Of a stretch of DNA of 64,000 nt, positions 51,689 through 61,953 are shown piece by piece (the first letter of the stretch is position 1; every line of letters starts with the position of its first letter). The notes beneath the pieces are model-generated. The model made no database searches and was not told the DNA's origin. It worked only from the letters and a program-made list of their open reading frames with translations. The stretch is from JAJAZB01 sp964244295 (GTDB lineage: Bacteria > Bacteroidota > Bacteroidia > Cytophagales > Spirosomataceae). The stretch spans positions 124,001-188,000 of the forward strand of contig CAXTIG010000004.1 in the NCBI GenBank assembly GCA_964244295.1. The letters are read 5' to 3'. Both the position numbers and the translations under genes were made by a program.

Positions 51689-54121
51689 TCAGTGCAGCAC
51701 CTTCAGGGTCTTGCTCCCGCGTTCCCCGCTCACGCGCCGCAGGTACAAGCCAGCGGGCTGGCGGGCAACATCCCAATTCAGGGTTTCTTCCGCCGAAGCC
51801 CGCTCGATGGCCTGCTCCCGTACTACTTGCCCTGACCCGTTGAACAACGCCACCCACAAGGCCTGCCCTTCGGCCCCGCTCACGGTAATCCGTAAACGTC
51901 CATCCGGCGCGGGGTTCGGGCTGACGACCACCCGCAGGCCGGACTCTTCGGGCGCTGCTTCGCGACTGTTGCAGGCTTTCACCCGGAAATTGCCGCTCGC
52001 CGCACTCATCGCCTCCGGGTTGCTGCTCACGATGCGCAGTTTGTAGCCCGTCCCGGCGGGGGTGTTCGCCGGAATCAGCACGTTGTTGAGTCCCCCCGGC
52101 GTGACCGTGCCCACATTCACCGGGTTGGCAAACGAGCCGTCTTTGTCAGAGAGTTGGGCCGTGAAGACATTGCCCGCAAAAAGGCGCAGCCGGTGCTGAA
52201 ACTCAGCCGCACCGCCTCGCCCGCGCACTTGTTGTCGCTGCTCACCGTCGGGGTACTCGAAAAACCGGGGGCGTTCACCGTGAAGACGGCACTGGGGGCC
52301 GAATACGCCGAAGAGCCGTTGGTCGTGGCCGCAATCCGCACCCGGTAGCCACTGCCCCCTGGCGTACTTTGAGGAATCGTCAGGGTGTTGAGGCTGGGGC
52401 TGACGCTGCCCAGCGAGACGGGCGTGGCGAAGCTGCCCGTGGCATCGGACAACTCGGCGCGGAAGGCGTTGCCTAAGGGGAATGAACAGGCCGGAGCCGC
52501 CCCCTGGGTGAACGTTACCCGGATGCTCGCCCCGGCGCAGGCCGGTATTTGGTTGACGGTAGGGGTGGAGTTGAAATTGCCCGAAAGGCCCGTTACCCCG
52601 AAGTCGTTGCTCAGGGAGGTAATCGTCGGGTTGCTGCCCGTCACCCGAATTTTATAGCGGCCGGTGGGGGTGCCCGCCGGGATGGTCACGGTGTTGTTAC
52701 CGGGGCTGACGCTGCCCAGGGGGATGCCCAGGGGTGTCCCCGCCGCCGTGGTCAGTTCGGCGGTGAAACTGGCGTTGTCGGGGCAGTTCACCGCAAAACT
52801 CAGCAGCACCGGGTTGCCCGCGCAGACCGGCCCGCCGCTGACCGTGGCCGGGCTGGTAAACTGGGGCTGGAGGATGGTGACCGTCTGGCTGGCCGAGTTG
52901 CGGCACGAGTTGGCGTCGGTGTAGGTGTAAATCACGGTATGGTCGCCGACGGCTAAACTGGCCGGGTCGAAACTCGTGGCGGCATTCCCGTCGATGGTAA
53001 AACTGCCGCCCGCCGGACTACCCGTCAGCGTGACGGCCGAGGCGTTTTTACAAAAACTACTGGTTAAGCCCGTGATGCTGACGACGGGCAAGGGGTTGAC
53101 CGTCAGGGTGAAGGCCGTGCTGAATACCGCCGACGTACCCTTGGTTAACCGGCAGTAGTAAGCCCCGGCATCGGCGGGTTGAACGTTGGTCAGGTTGAGC
53201 GTGGCGGTGTTCTGGCCCGGCACCGGCTCGTTGGTGTTGGGCTGGTTGCGGTACCACTGGTAGCTGAGTGTACTCGCCCCGCTGGCCCGGACGGTGCTGC
53301 TGGCGCTGCCGCCCACGCACACCGACTGGCTGGCCGGACTGGGTTGCTGGGTGATGACCAGGCCGACCCTGGTGTTTTTGTAGTAGTTGAGAATTCCAGT
53401 TTTTTCTCCTACGACGGCATCCAGGTCGCCATCCCATCCAAATCCCCCAGGCTGGGGGCCGAATTAGTCCCCGCATCCACGCCGTTGAAGGGGTTCGCCG
53501 CCGCCTCTTGCACTGCGTAGGACGGGGTGGTAGCCGTGCCTACATTTTTGAAGTAGTTGAGAAATCCATCCCTTTCCCCTACGACCGCATCCAGGTCTCC
53601 ATCGCCGTCCACGTCCCCCAGGCTGGGGGCCGAAATATACAGTTCCACGCCGTTGAAGGGGTTAGCCGGACCCGTTTGCTCGACAAAGACCGGGGCGCGG
53701 GCCGTGCCCGTATTTTGATAGTAATTTAGAAATCCATCCAGTTCTCCGACGACGGCATCCAAATCGCCATCGCCGTCCACATCCCCCAGGCAGGGCGTCG
53801 AAAGGCTACCCACGTTTACGCCGTCGAGGGGGTTAGCCGGACCCGTTTGCTGGACGAAGGTCGGGGCAGTGGGCGGGCCGGTGTTTTTGAAATAAGTGAT
53901 GAATCCATCCCTATTTCCCACCAAGGCATCCAAGTCGCCGTCCAAATCCCCCACCCCAGGTTGGGGGTCGAACTCTCCCCCACATTCACGTTCCTGAAGG
54001 GGGCACCCGCACCGGACTGGTACTGGAACGTTTGCGCGTAGGCAGTGGTCGTGAAAAGCCAGGCACTCAAGGCCAGTAATCCCCATCGGCGGGTTATTTT
54101 GAAAAAGACGAAGCGGCTCAT
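51689..54121 (-). pseudogene. T9SS cargo gene with VCBS/FG-GAP and Ig-like domains, three frameshifts
   Basis: Four overlapping frames read as one protein of about 800 residues: signal peptide at 54121 (LLALSAWLFTTTAYAQ), about five repeats LGDVDGDGDLDAVVGE.DGFLNYFKN, an Ig-like region (CVGGSASSTVRASGASTLSYQWYR), a SSFCKNASAVTLTGSPAGGSF repeat, three Ig-like modules, and the T9SS sorting domain (VVVSPNPAPDGRLRITV). The frame is lost at about 53950 (in a G run, LG-x-GDLDGDLD), about 53425 (GATGG(C)GATGG, one base missing in DG.G) and about 52190 (TGCGCCTTTTT, one T short of the CAFF... reading). Each break is a single base in or near a homopolymer or short repeat, and sequence quality is lost nowhere else in the protein. 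It is either a pseudogene or a set of assembly errors; the neighbouring N gap makes the second possible. Confidence 0.85.
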
Positions 54122-54170
54122 CGGGAACTTGGTTTTAGGAGTAAACAGAAAAAGGAATTCGTGGAAAAAA

Positions 54171-54205
54171 GCTTGGTACCCTCCTCCGGGCGGAGGATAC
54201 CAAGC
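54171..54205 (-). terminator. Hairpin terminator after T9SS gene 5
   Basis: GCTTGGTACCCTCC / GGAGGATACCAAGC stem with one mismatch and a short CG-rich loop, about 16 bases beyond the stop at 54221. Confidence 0.8.
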
Positions 54206-54220
54206 CTGAAAAAAGCGCAG

Positions 54221-57143
54221 TCAGTGCAGCACCTTCACCATTTTCGCTTCGCGTTCGCTGCTCACCCGCAGCAGGTACAGCCCGGCGGGTTGGTGGGCGA
54301 TGTCCCAGTCGAGAAGTTCCTGCTCGCCCGCTTGCCGAATCGTCTGTTCCCGCAGCGACTGGCCCGCGCCGTTGAACAAGGCCACCCGCAACGCCCGGCC
54401 CTCCGCGCCGCTGATGCTGATGCGTAAACGTCCTTCCGGCGAGGGGTTGGGGCTGACCAACACCCGCAGGCCGTTTTCTTCAGGAGAAATCTCCCGCGTG
54501 TTGCCGCAGGCTTTCACCCGGAAATTGCCGCTCACGGCGCTGGTCAGGGCGGGGTTGCTGCTCACGATGCGCAGTTTGTAACCCGTCCCGGCGGGCGTAC
54601 CGACGGGAATCACGACGTTGTTCAGGGCACCGGGGTTGACCGTGCCCAGGGAACCCGGGCTGGCAAAGCTGCCCGCTGCGTTCGATAGCTCCGCCCGGAA
54701 ACGGTTCTCCGCCGGGAAGGCGCAAGGGGTGGTCGAAAAACTCAGGCGCACCGCCTCGCCCGGACATTTGTTGTCGGCGCTCACCGTGGGTGTGCTCGCA
54801 AAGGCCGGGCCGTTGACGGTAACCGCCGCGCTCGGCGCCGAGACCTGCCCCGGCGCGGTGGCCCGAATCTGAATCCGGTACCCACTGCCCACCGCCACGC
54901 TGCGCGGGATGAACACCTCATTCAGGCCCGGTCGGACCGTCCCCAGACTCAGGGGGCTGCTCAGGCTGGGGTGGAGCAACTCGGCGGTGAAGGCATTGCC
55001 GGGCAAAAACGCGCAGTTGCCCTGCACGGTGAACGCCACCTTCACGACGCTGCCCACGCAGACGGGTGTCAGGCTCACCGTCGGGGTCGAGTTAAAAGCC
55101 AGGGCGTTGATGCGAAAAACGCCCGTCGAGTCGGAGACCAGCCGGGGGTTGCTGCCCACAATCCGAATCCGGTAGAGGGCACTGCCGGGGGCCGTCAGCC
55201 CCGGGATGGTCAGGGTGTTGGGCATGCCCGGCGTGACCGGGCCGAGAGTCTGGGTGCCCGAAGTGAAGGTGCCCGTCGCATTGCTCAACTCGGCGGTGAA
55301 ACCGGCGTTGGCGGGGCAGGTGACGTTGAAGGAAATCGAGACGGTGGCGTTGGCGCAGACGACGAAGTCGGCCGGTACGCTGGGTTGTTGGGTAAAGACG
55401 GGCTGGGTAACGGTGAGGGGTTCGGAGGGGTCGCTCGTTAGGTCGGGACTTTGGCTCACCACCCGCACGCGGTAACCCGCCCCGGCGGGCGTGCCCAGCG
55501 GAATGGTTACGCTGTTTTTGCCCGGCTCGACCGTTCCCAGGGGCGTGGGGCTGGCGAAGGAGCCGGTGGCATCGGACAACTGAGCCTTGAAGGACACTTC
55601 CTGGCCGCAGACCTCGGCCCCGAAGGTGAGCGTGAGGGCCTGCCCGGCGCAGAGCGGTGCCCCCCCGACGGTAGGCGCACCCGCGAAGGCCGCCACGCAC
55701 GACGGCTCAAAGACGTAGGCCGACCCGGCTTTGGAGAGGGTGTTGCCCCCGGCGTCGTCTTGTTCTTTTTCGAAGGCCCCCACCACGACGGTGCTGCCCG
55801 ACGCGGCCACCGAACAGCCGAATACGTTGCCCTCGGCGCGGTCGTCGGCCACCAGTTTCTGGGTCTGAGGCCAGGCGACGCCGCTTTTCTCAAAGACGTA
55901 GGCCGACCCGGCATCGCGAAGGGTGTTACCCCCGGCGGTGTCTTCGGCTTCGTAGAAGGCTCCCACCACGACGGTGGTGCCCGCCACGGCTACCGAGAAG
56001 CCGAAGAAGTCGCCCGTGGCGCGGTCGCTGGCTACCAGCTTGGCCGTCTGCGGCCAGGCGGCACCGCTTTTCTCGAAGACGTAGGCCGAACCAGCATCGC
56101 GAAGGGTGTTGCCCCCGGCGGCATCTTCGTCTTCGGAGTATGCCCCCACCACGACGGTGCCGCCCGACACGGCCACCGACCGGCCGAAGAAATCAAGCTC
56201 GGCGCGGTCGCTGGCCACCAGCTTGGCCGTCTGCGGCCAGGCGGCACCGCTTTTCTCGAAGACGTAGGCCGNNNNNNNNNNNNNNNNNNNNNNNNNNNNN
56301 NNNNNNNNNNNNNNNNNNNNNNNNNNNNNNNNNNNNNNNNNNNNNNNNNNNNNNNNNNNNNNNNNNNNNNNAACCGGCATCGGAAAGGGGGTTGCCCCCG
56401 GCGACCTCTAGGTCTTCCCCGTCGGCCCCCACTATGACGGTGCTGCCCGACACGGCCACCGAGATGCCCAAGTTATCATTGGCGGCGCGGTCGCTGGCCA
56501 CCAGTTTGGCCGTCTGCGGCCAAGCGTCGCCGCTTTTCTCAAAGATGTAGGCCGATCCGGCAAAGCGGATAGTGTTGCCCCCGGCAGCGTTTATGTCTAC
56601 CAGGACAGCCCCCACCACGACGGTGCCGCCCGACACGGCCACCGAGTAGCCGAACCAATCTCCCTCGGCGCGGTCACTGGCCACCAGCTTTTGGGTCTGC
56701 CGCCAGGTGCCCTCGCTTTTCTCGAAGACGTAGGCCGAACCGGCTTCGGAGAGCGAGTTGCTCCCGGCGGCATCTTCGTTTTCCCGGAAGGCCCCTACCA
56801 CGACGGTGCTACCCGACACGGCCACCGAGGTGCCGAACTGGTCAAAGTCGGCGCGGTCGCTGGCCACCAAGCGGGCCACCTGCTGCCAGGTGCCTCCGCT
56901 TTTCTCGAAGACGTAGGCCGCCCCGCCGTCCGCTTCGTTGCGCGCACCCACTACCATCACGTCCCCGTCCACGGCCACGGCGAAGCCAAACCGGGCCTCG
57001 GCTTGGCGCTGGTCGGCCGGGGGGGTGATTTTCTGAAGTTGGGTGAATTGGGCCTGGGCGCTCAGCGGGCCAATCAGGGCCAGCAACGCCAACAGGCGCA
57101 GGGGCCGGGTTACTGTTTTGGGAAACTCGTAAAGCGGTTTCAT
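54221..57143 (-). CDS. T9SS-exported seven-bladed FG-GAP propeller protein, interrupted by assembly gap
   Basis: Start ATG at 57143 (signal PLRLLALLALIGPLSAQAQ); stop at 54221. Four FG-GAP blades precede the 100-N gap (FGFAVAVDGDVMVVGA, FGTSVAVSGSTVVVGA, FGYSVAVSGGTVVVGA, LGISVAVSGSTVIVGA) and three follow it (FGRSVAVSGGTVVVGA, FGFSVAVAGTTVVVGA, FGCSVAASGSTVVVGA), then three to four Ig-like modules and the T9SS sorting domain (VLVSPNPSPEGRLRISI, QPAGLYLLRVSSEREAKMVKVLH). As written the two sides are in different frames, but removing exactly 100 bases joins them in frame with a seamless AGSAYVF junction and gives 940 residues. The gene is divergent from the hybrid regulator downstream of its promoter at 57296. 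Confidence 0.88.
56272..56371. other. Assembly gap of 100 N
   Basis: Exactly 100 N, the standard placeholder length. The left flank ends ...GACGTAGGCCG and the right begins AACCGGCATCGG. In the other blades the same DNA reads GACGTAGGCCGAACCGGC, so the flanks meet with no missing base. Confidence 0.98.
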
Positions 57144-57295
57144 GGTAAAAAAAGGCTGAAGGTTGAAAAAGTGACCGGGCCTCGGTACTGGGGAACGCGG
57201 CAAACAACGCCCCGGTAGCCGACCCAAACGATGCCCCAAACCACGCCCCCGGCCCGCTGACAATCCTGCCAAAAACCCTGAAATTCCTGCCAATC

Positions 57296-57328
57296 TTTGA
57301 GGCGACTTGTTTCGTATGTTTAATTTTG
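57296..57328 (+). promoter_or_regulatory. Bacteroidota-type promoter of the hybrid regulator
   Basis: TTTG (57296-57299), a 21-base spacer and TAATTTTG (57321-57328), an exact match to TTTG-N19/21-TAnnTTTG. Predicted transcription start is about 57335, which leaves room for a 60-base leader before a TTG start at 57399 and argues against the TTG at 57342. Confidence 0.7.
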
Positions 57329-57398
57329 AAAGGAAAACGGCTTGCCGTTTCTTCCGCCACGACCCCGATGGGCACCGACCCGAAACCCATTCGCCTCC

Positions 57399-60300
57399 TT
57401 GAAACCGATTCTACTCCTTCTCCTCGGCCTGTGGCACGTCGGCGGAGTGCTGGCCCAGGCCCCGGAAGCCCCCCGGCCCCTGCTGCCGCTGGTTCAGCAC
57501 TACGGCGTGGAGGAGGGCTTGAGCAACCGCTTCGTGCGTGACGTGTTTCAGGATCGCCAGGGCTTCATTTGGCTCAGCACCAACTACGGCCTCAACCGCT
57601 TCGACGGGCACCGGTTTACGACCTACACCGCCGAGTCGCAGGGCTTTGGCTCTAACTACATCGCCGCTGTGGGGCAGGACCCCGACGGCTGGCTCTGGGT
57701 GTTTCAGCGCGAAGGCACGACCCTGCAACACCTTCACCTGCTCGACCCCCGCACGGGTCGGGTCGAGTCGTTTCGAGAGCACTTCGGATGGGACTTGCCC
57801 TTTCCCCTCTCCGAAATCGACCCCGCCTCGATTCGGGGGCATTCGGATGCCCAGCCCTGGTTTTTCCTGACCAACGACGGCGGGGTGTGGCACTACACCG
57901 GGCGGGGTCGGCTACGGCGGGTGTGGCGCGAAAACCTGCCCCGAACCACCCGCCGCACCCTACGCCAATCGCCGAACCGAACCACCTACGTCGAGTTTTC
58001 CGACGACCCAAGCACGCACCTGCTCCAGTTTTCGGCCCAGGGAACGCTGCTTTCCCGCCGGATTGTCCCCTACCCCCTGCGCTACATCGCCGACGATTCG
58101 GCGGGGCGGGCGGTGTTTGTTGAAGCCGACGCCCGGCGGGAGAACCAACGCCTGACGGGTGGCGCCGACCTCCGGTCGGCGCAGGTGACCGCCGCAGTGC
58201 CCATACCCAACGGGCGCGGCAACGACCCTGCTCCGACCTTCGGTCGAAGCCAATTTTCAAATTTCAACTGGCTCGATGCCAGTATTTTACCCGATTCGGC
58301 CCGCCAGCGGGCCTGGCAGGTAAGCGCCGGGGGCGTGTGGCTGTACCGGCCCGGCGGGGGGGTACTCCACGATTTCACGCCCCAACTCGCCGGCTTTGTC
58401 GGGTCGCTGGACTTGCCCCTGCCCCTGCTCGACCGCAGCGGCAGCCTCTGGGTGACGACCGACAACGGGGTGCTGGTGCTCGATGCCGAGCCGACCCGCT
58501 TCCGCACCCTGTTGCACGCACCGCCCGATGCCCCCTCCCGCTGGCTGAGTACGCGGGCCATCCACCCCCTCGGCGACTCGCTCTGGGTGGCCTCCATGGC
58601 GGGTCTGCACCGGGTACACGCCCGCACGGGCCAGGGTGAAAAAGTGAGCCTGCCCCAGGCTGACGGCCGCGATGCCGCCGCGATTTTTCAGTACGCCCTC
58701 TACGCCGACCGCCGGGGGCAGCTTTGGTTTGGCACCGATCAGTTGGTGCGCTTCGACCCGCGCACCGGCGCCTCGCGGGTGTTTCCGCTCCGCCCGGAAC
58801 CGGGTCGAAGCTGGGCGATGGCCGAAGATTCGGCCCAAACGCTCTGGATTGGAGCCGAGCGGGGTCTCAGCCGCTTCGACCTCCGCCGCGAGCGGGAGCG
58901 GCCTTTTGCCGGGTACGGGACTTTTCCCGAACTGGCCTCGGCCAAAATCACCTTCCTGCGCCCCGACGGGCGCGGTGGCCTTTGGGTGGGGGCCTCCACG
59001 GGCTTGTACCAACTCGACCCGCAGGCCGGGCGCATCACCGCCCGCTACCACCGGGGCGGCGACAAGACCCACCGCCTGCCCTTCGATTTCGTGACCGACC
59101 TCTACGCCGACCGGCACATCCCAAACCGGTACTGGCTCGCCACGCGCGGCTCCGGCCTGCTGCGCTGGGATCCGATTTCGGGCCAAACCCGCGTGTTTTC
59201 GCGGGCCGAGGGCCTGAGCAACGAAATCATCCACGCCGTGTACGACGACGACCACGACGGCCTGTGGCTGCCGAGCGACAACGGGCTGATGCGGTTTGAC
59301 AAGGAAACCGGCAATGTCCGGGCATTTTTTAGGAAAGACGGCCTTTCCCACGACGAGTTCAACCTCAACTCGCACGGGCGGGCACCCGACGGGCACTTGT
59401 ACTTCGGCGGTCTCAACGGCATCACTGCCTTTCAGCCCCGCGATTTTTACGAACGCGCCGACACCCGCCCCACCCGGCTCAGCGTGGCGGGTTTTCAGCG
59501 GCAGGACGCCCGCATGGGGCTGTTCACCGACCAAACCGCCGAGTTCTGGCCCAACGCTGCCATCCGCCTCGATCCCTCCGCCCGCGCCGCCCAACTCAGC
59601 GTCCTGCTGCCCGACTACCGCCACCCGGAATTGCAGACCTTCGCCTACCGCCTGCGGGGATTGCAGGAAGACTGGGTGTACCAGCGCAGTAACGTAATCA
59701 CCCTCAGCGGCCTGCCCGCCGGGAGCTATACCCTCGAAATCAAGGGCCAGAACGCCAACGGGCAATGGGCCGAAAACACGCTCACCGTGCCGCTACGGAT
59801 GTTGCCGCCGCTGTACCTACGCTGGTGGTTTTTGGGAAGTCTGGCCTTGCTGCTGGTCGGGGGCGTGGCCGGGTTGTTCTGGCTTCGCACGCGGCAATTG
59901 CGCCGCGAAAACGAACACCTGGAGCGGGAAGTAGCCAGCCGAACGGCGCAAATTCAGCGGCAAACCGAAGAACTGCGGGAGGAGGATCGGATGAAGACCC
60001 GGTTTTTTGCCAACGTTTCGCACGAATTGCGCACCCCGCTCACGCTGATTCTGGGTTCGGTGGCGCAGGCGAAAAAAGCCGTGAGCGGCGGGAAATTGCC
60101 CTCGGAACAGACCCTCGACCTAGCCGGACGCCACGCCGACTCCCTGCTCCGGCAGGTGAACCAACTCCTCGACCTGAGCAAACTCGAAGCGGGACGCCTC
60201 CAGCGCCACGACCGGCCCCTGGCCCTGCGGCCTTTCCTGGCGCGGGTACTGGCCCACTTCGAGTCGCAGGCCGCGCAGCGATCGCAGACACTCACGCTCG

Positions 60301-61670
60301 ACTACGGGGCCGAGGAAACCCTGACGGTGCTGTTGGACGAAGAAAAACTGGAAACGATGCTGGTAAATTTGCTGGCAAACGCCCTGAAGTTTACGCCCGC
60401 CGAAGGACGGGTTGAATTACGATTTACGAGCGGTTCGCCGTTGCGGTACGATTTACGAATTGAGGCCGAACAGTCGGGTGAGAAGAAGCCAATCATACCG
60501 CAGCGGCGGACCGCTCGTACCGCAGCGGCAGCCTGCTCGTACCTCGTAATTCACGTAGTGGACACGGGCCGGGGCATTCATCCCGCCGATTTGCCCCGGA
60601 TTTTCGAGCGATTTTTTCAGACCAGTCGCCCCGATGCTCCCGCCGAGGGCGGCACCGGGATCGGTCTTTCGTTGGTGCAGGAACTGGCCCACCTGCTCGG
60701 CGGTACGGTGTCGGTCACGTCGGAGTTGGGCGTGGGCAGTACGTTCGAACTGCGCCTGCCACTCGTGCTGGCCGAGGTTCAGCCCACACCCGAACCAACT
60801 CAATCCCTCACAGTACCTCCCTCCCTCCCTCAATCACCCACTCCCTCCCTCCCTCCCTCCCTCAATCCCTCAATCATTCCCTCCCTCAATCCCTCAGTCA
60901 CTCAATCCCTAAAGCCCCGCCTCTTGCTCGTGGAAGACCACCCCGATATGCGGGACTACGTGGCCGGGTTGCTCGACGAGGATTTTTCGGTGGAAACCGC
61001 CCCTGATGGTCTTCAGGCCCTCGAACGTCTGCGACGCGGTGGCCCACTGCCGGAGTTGATTCTCTCCGACCGGATGATGCCCGGTCTCGACGGGCTGCAA
61101 CTGCTCGATGCCTTGCGGGCCGATAAAACCCTGCCGCTGATTCCCTTCGTGATGCTTACCGCCCGCGCCGCCGAAGCTGACCGCCTCGACGCCCTGCGCG
61201 TGGGTGTCGACGACTACCTGACCAAGCCTTTTCGGGCCGAAGAATTGCTGGCGCGGCTGCGTAACCTGATTCACAACGCCCGCGAGCGCGCACGCTACGC
61301 GCGGGAACTCACCGCCCAGCCGCCCGAACCAGCGGCTCCACCGCCCGAAACCCGCACAACAATGGATTGGCTGGAACGGGCCGAAACTGCCGCCCGGCAG
61401 GGGATTGCCCAGGCCGGGTTTGGCGTGGGCGACCTGGCCGAAGCCCTGGCTCTGAGCGAGCGCCAACTGTTTCGTCAGGTCAAAAGCCTGACCGGTCTCA
61501 CGCCCAACCAGTACGTGCAGGAAATCCGCCTTCATATGGCCCGTGAGTACCGCGAAATCCACCCCGGCCGGGGCTGGAAGCAAGTGGGGCAGGCCGTGGG
61601 CTTCCGGGATGAAGAGTACCTGGCCCGCCTGTACCGCGAACGCTTCGGGGTGGAACTGGCGGAGGTCTAA
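57399..61670 (+). CDS. Hybrid two-component system regulator (propellers-HK-REC-AraC)
   Basis: Predicted 1423 residues from a TTG at 57399 (MKPILLLLLGLWHVGGVLAQ, signal peptide; no ATG is in frame). Two Reg_prop propellers fill residues 20-700 (GLSNRFVRDVFQDRQGFIWLST, GLSNEIIHAVYDDDHDGLWLPSDNGL), then a Y_Y_Y domain, a transmembrane helix (about 804-834), HisKA (His875 in SHELRTPL), HATPase with DTGRGIHPADLPRIFERFFQ and GTGIGLSLVQEL, a receiver with Asp1224 (LSDRMMPGLDG), and a C-terminal AraC HTH (LAEALALSERQLFRQVKSLTGL). Such one-chain systems sense a periplasmic ligand, often a glycan, and control nearby genes. Odd features are two short repeat-derived insertions in the propeller (about 58140-58260) and in the HATPase (60478-60540), and a Ser/Pro-rich linker coded by a microsatellite. 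Confidence 0.93.
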   Translation: MKPILLLLLGLWHVGGVLAQAPEAPRPLLPLVQHYGVEEGLSNRFVRDVFQDRQGFIWLSTNYGLNRFDGHRFTTYTAESQGFGSNYIAAVGQDPDGWLWVFQREGTTLQHLHLLDPRTGRVESFREHFGWDLPFPLSEIDPASIRGHSDAQPWFFLTNDGGVWHYTGRGRLRRVWRENLPRTTRRTLRQSPNRTTYVEFSDDPSTHLLQFSAQGTLLSRRIVPYPLRYIADDSAGRAVFVEADARRENQRLTGGADLRSAQVTAAVPIPNGRGNDPAPTFGRSQFSNFNWLDASILPDSARQRAWQVSAGGVWLYRPGGGVLHDFTPQLAGFVGSLDLPLPLLDRSGSLWVTTDNGVLVLDAEPTRFRTLLHAPPDAPSRWLSTRAIHPLGDSLWVASMAGLHRVHARTGQGEKVSLPQADGRDAAAIFQYALYADRRGQLWFGTDQLVRFDPRTGASRVFPLRPEPGRSWAMAEDSAQTLWIGAERGLSRFDLRRERERPFAGYGTFPELASAKITFLRPDGRGGLWVGASTGLYQLDPQAGRITARYHRGGDKTHRLPFDFVTDLYADRHIPNRYWLATRGSGLLRWDPISGQTRVFSRAEGLSNEIIHAVYDDDHDGLWLPSDNGLMRFDKETGNVRAFFRKDGLSHDEFNLNSHGRAPDGHLYFGGLNGITAFQPRDFYERADTRPTRLSVAGFQRQDARMGLFTDQTAEFWPNAAIRLDPSARAAQLSVLLPDYRHPELQTFAYRLRGLQEDWVYQRSNVITLSGLPAGSYTLEIKGQNANGQWAENTLTVPLRMLPPLYLRWWFLGSLALLLVGGVAGLFWLRTRQLRRENEHLEREVASRTAQIQRQTEELREEDRMKTRFFANVSHELRTPLTLILGSVAQAKKAVSGGKLPSEQTLDLAGRHADSLLRQVNQLLDLSKLEAGRLQRHDRPLALRPFLARVLAHFESQAAQRSQTLTLDYGAEETLTVLLDEEKLETMLVNLLANALKFTPAEGRVELRFTSGSPLRYDLRIEAEQSGEKKPIIPQRRTARTAAAACSYLVIHVVDTGRGIHPADLPRIFERFFQTSRPDAPAEGGTGIGLSLVQELAHLLGGTVSVTSELGVGSTFELRLPLVLAEVQPTPEPTQSLTVPPSLPQSPTPSLPPSLNPSIIPSLNPSVTQSLKPRLLLVEDHPDMRDYVAGLLDEDFSVETAPDGLQALERLRRGGPLPELILSDRMMPGLDGLQLLDALRADKTLPLIPFVMLTARAAEADRLDALRVGVDDYLTKPFRAEELLARLRNLIHNARERARYARELTAQPPEPAAPPPETRTTMDWLERAETAARQGIAQAGFGVGDLAEALALSERQLFRQVKSLTGLTPNQYVQEIRLHMAREYREIHPGRGWKQVGQAVGFRDEEYLARLYRERFGVELAEV
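60797..60914 (+). repeat. CCCTC/CAAT microsatellite coding a flexible linker
   Basis: Irregular repeats of CTCCCTCCCTCAATCCCTCA between the HATPase and the receiver, encoding SLPPSLNPSIIPSLNPSVTQSL-like sequence. Confidence 0.85.
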
Positions 61671-61715
61671 CGACGACCTGCGTTTGGTTTCGGGCGAAGA
61701 AGTGGTTTAGGATGT

Positions 61716-61935
61716 TGCAAAAAAGGGGCCGTTCCACGGGGGTCGTTCCACTACGGCTGTCATCCCGATGTAGGAGGATCCGGGCGGCGTTCCGCTCGTT
61801 AGCCCTCCGGGTCGATTGCCGGTAGCCAGCGGTTCGGTACTCGACCCGGAGGGCTAACGAGCGGAACGCCGCCCGGATCCTCCTACGTCGGGATGACAGC
61901 CGTAGTGGAACGACCCCCGTGGAACGGCCTTTTTT
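61716..61935. repeat. Very long perfect hairpin between convergent genes
   Basis: Arms of nearly 100 bases: AAAAAAGGGGCCGTTCCACG, GTCGTTCCACTACGGCTGTC, ATCCCGATGTAGGAGGATCC, GGGCGGCGTTCCGCTCGTTA, GCCCTCCGGGTCGA, then complements around a loop of about 25 bases. It fills the 283-base space between the hybrid regulator (ending 61670) and the T9SS gene ending at 61954; no gene is seen. Confidence 0.92.
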
Positions 61936-61953
61936 CGGAAAACCCGAATCAAC

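Noticed and set aside
57326..57541. Start of the hybrid regulator at TTG 57342 or use of the short frame at 57326
   Set aside because: The promoter at 57296-57328 would leave almost no leader before 57342, and the short frame stops after 71 codons; TTG 57399 gives a standard signal peptide.
58287..59765. 492-codon minus-strand frame opposite the hybrid regulator
   Set aside because: Antisense shadow; the plus strand encodes the propeller domain without interruption.
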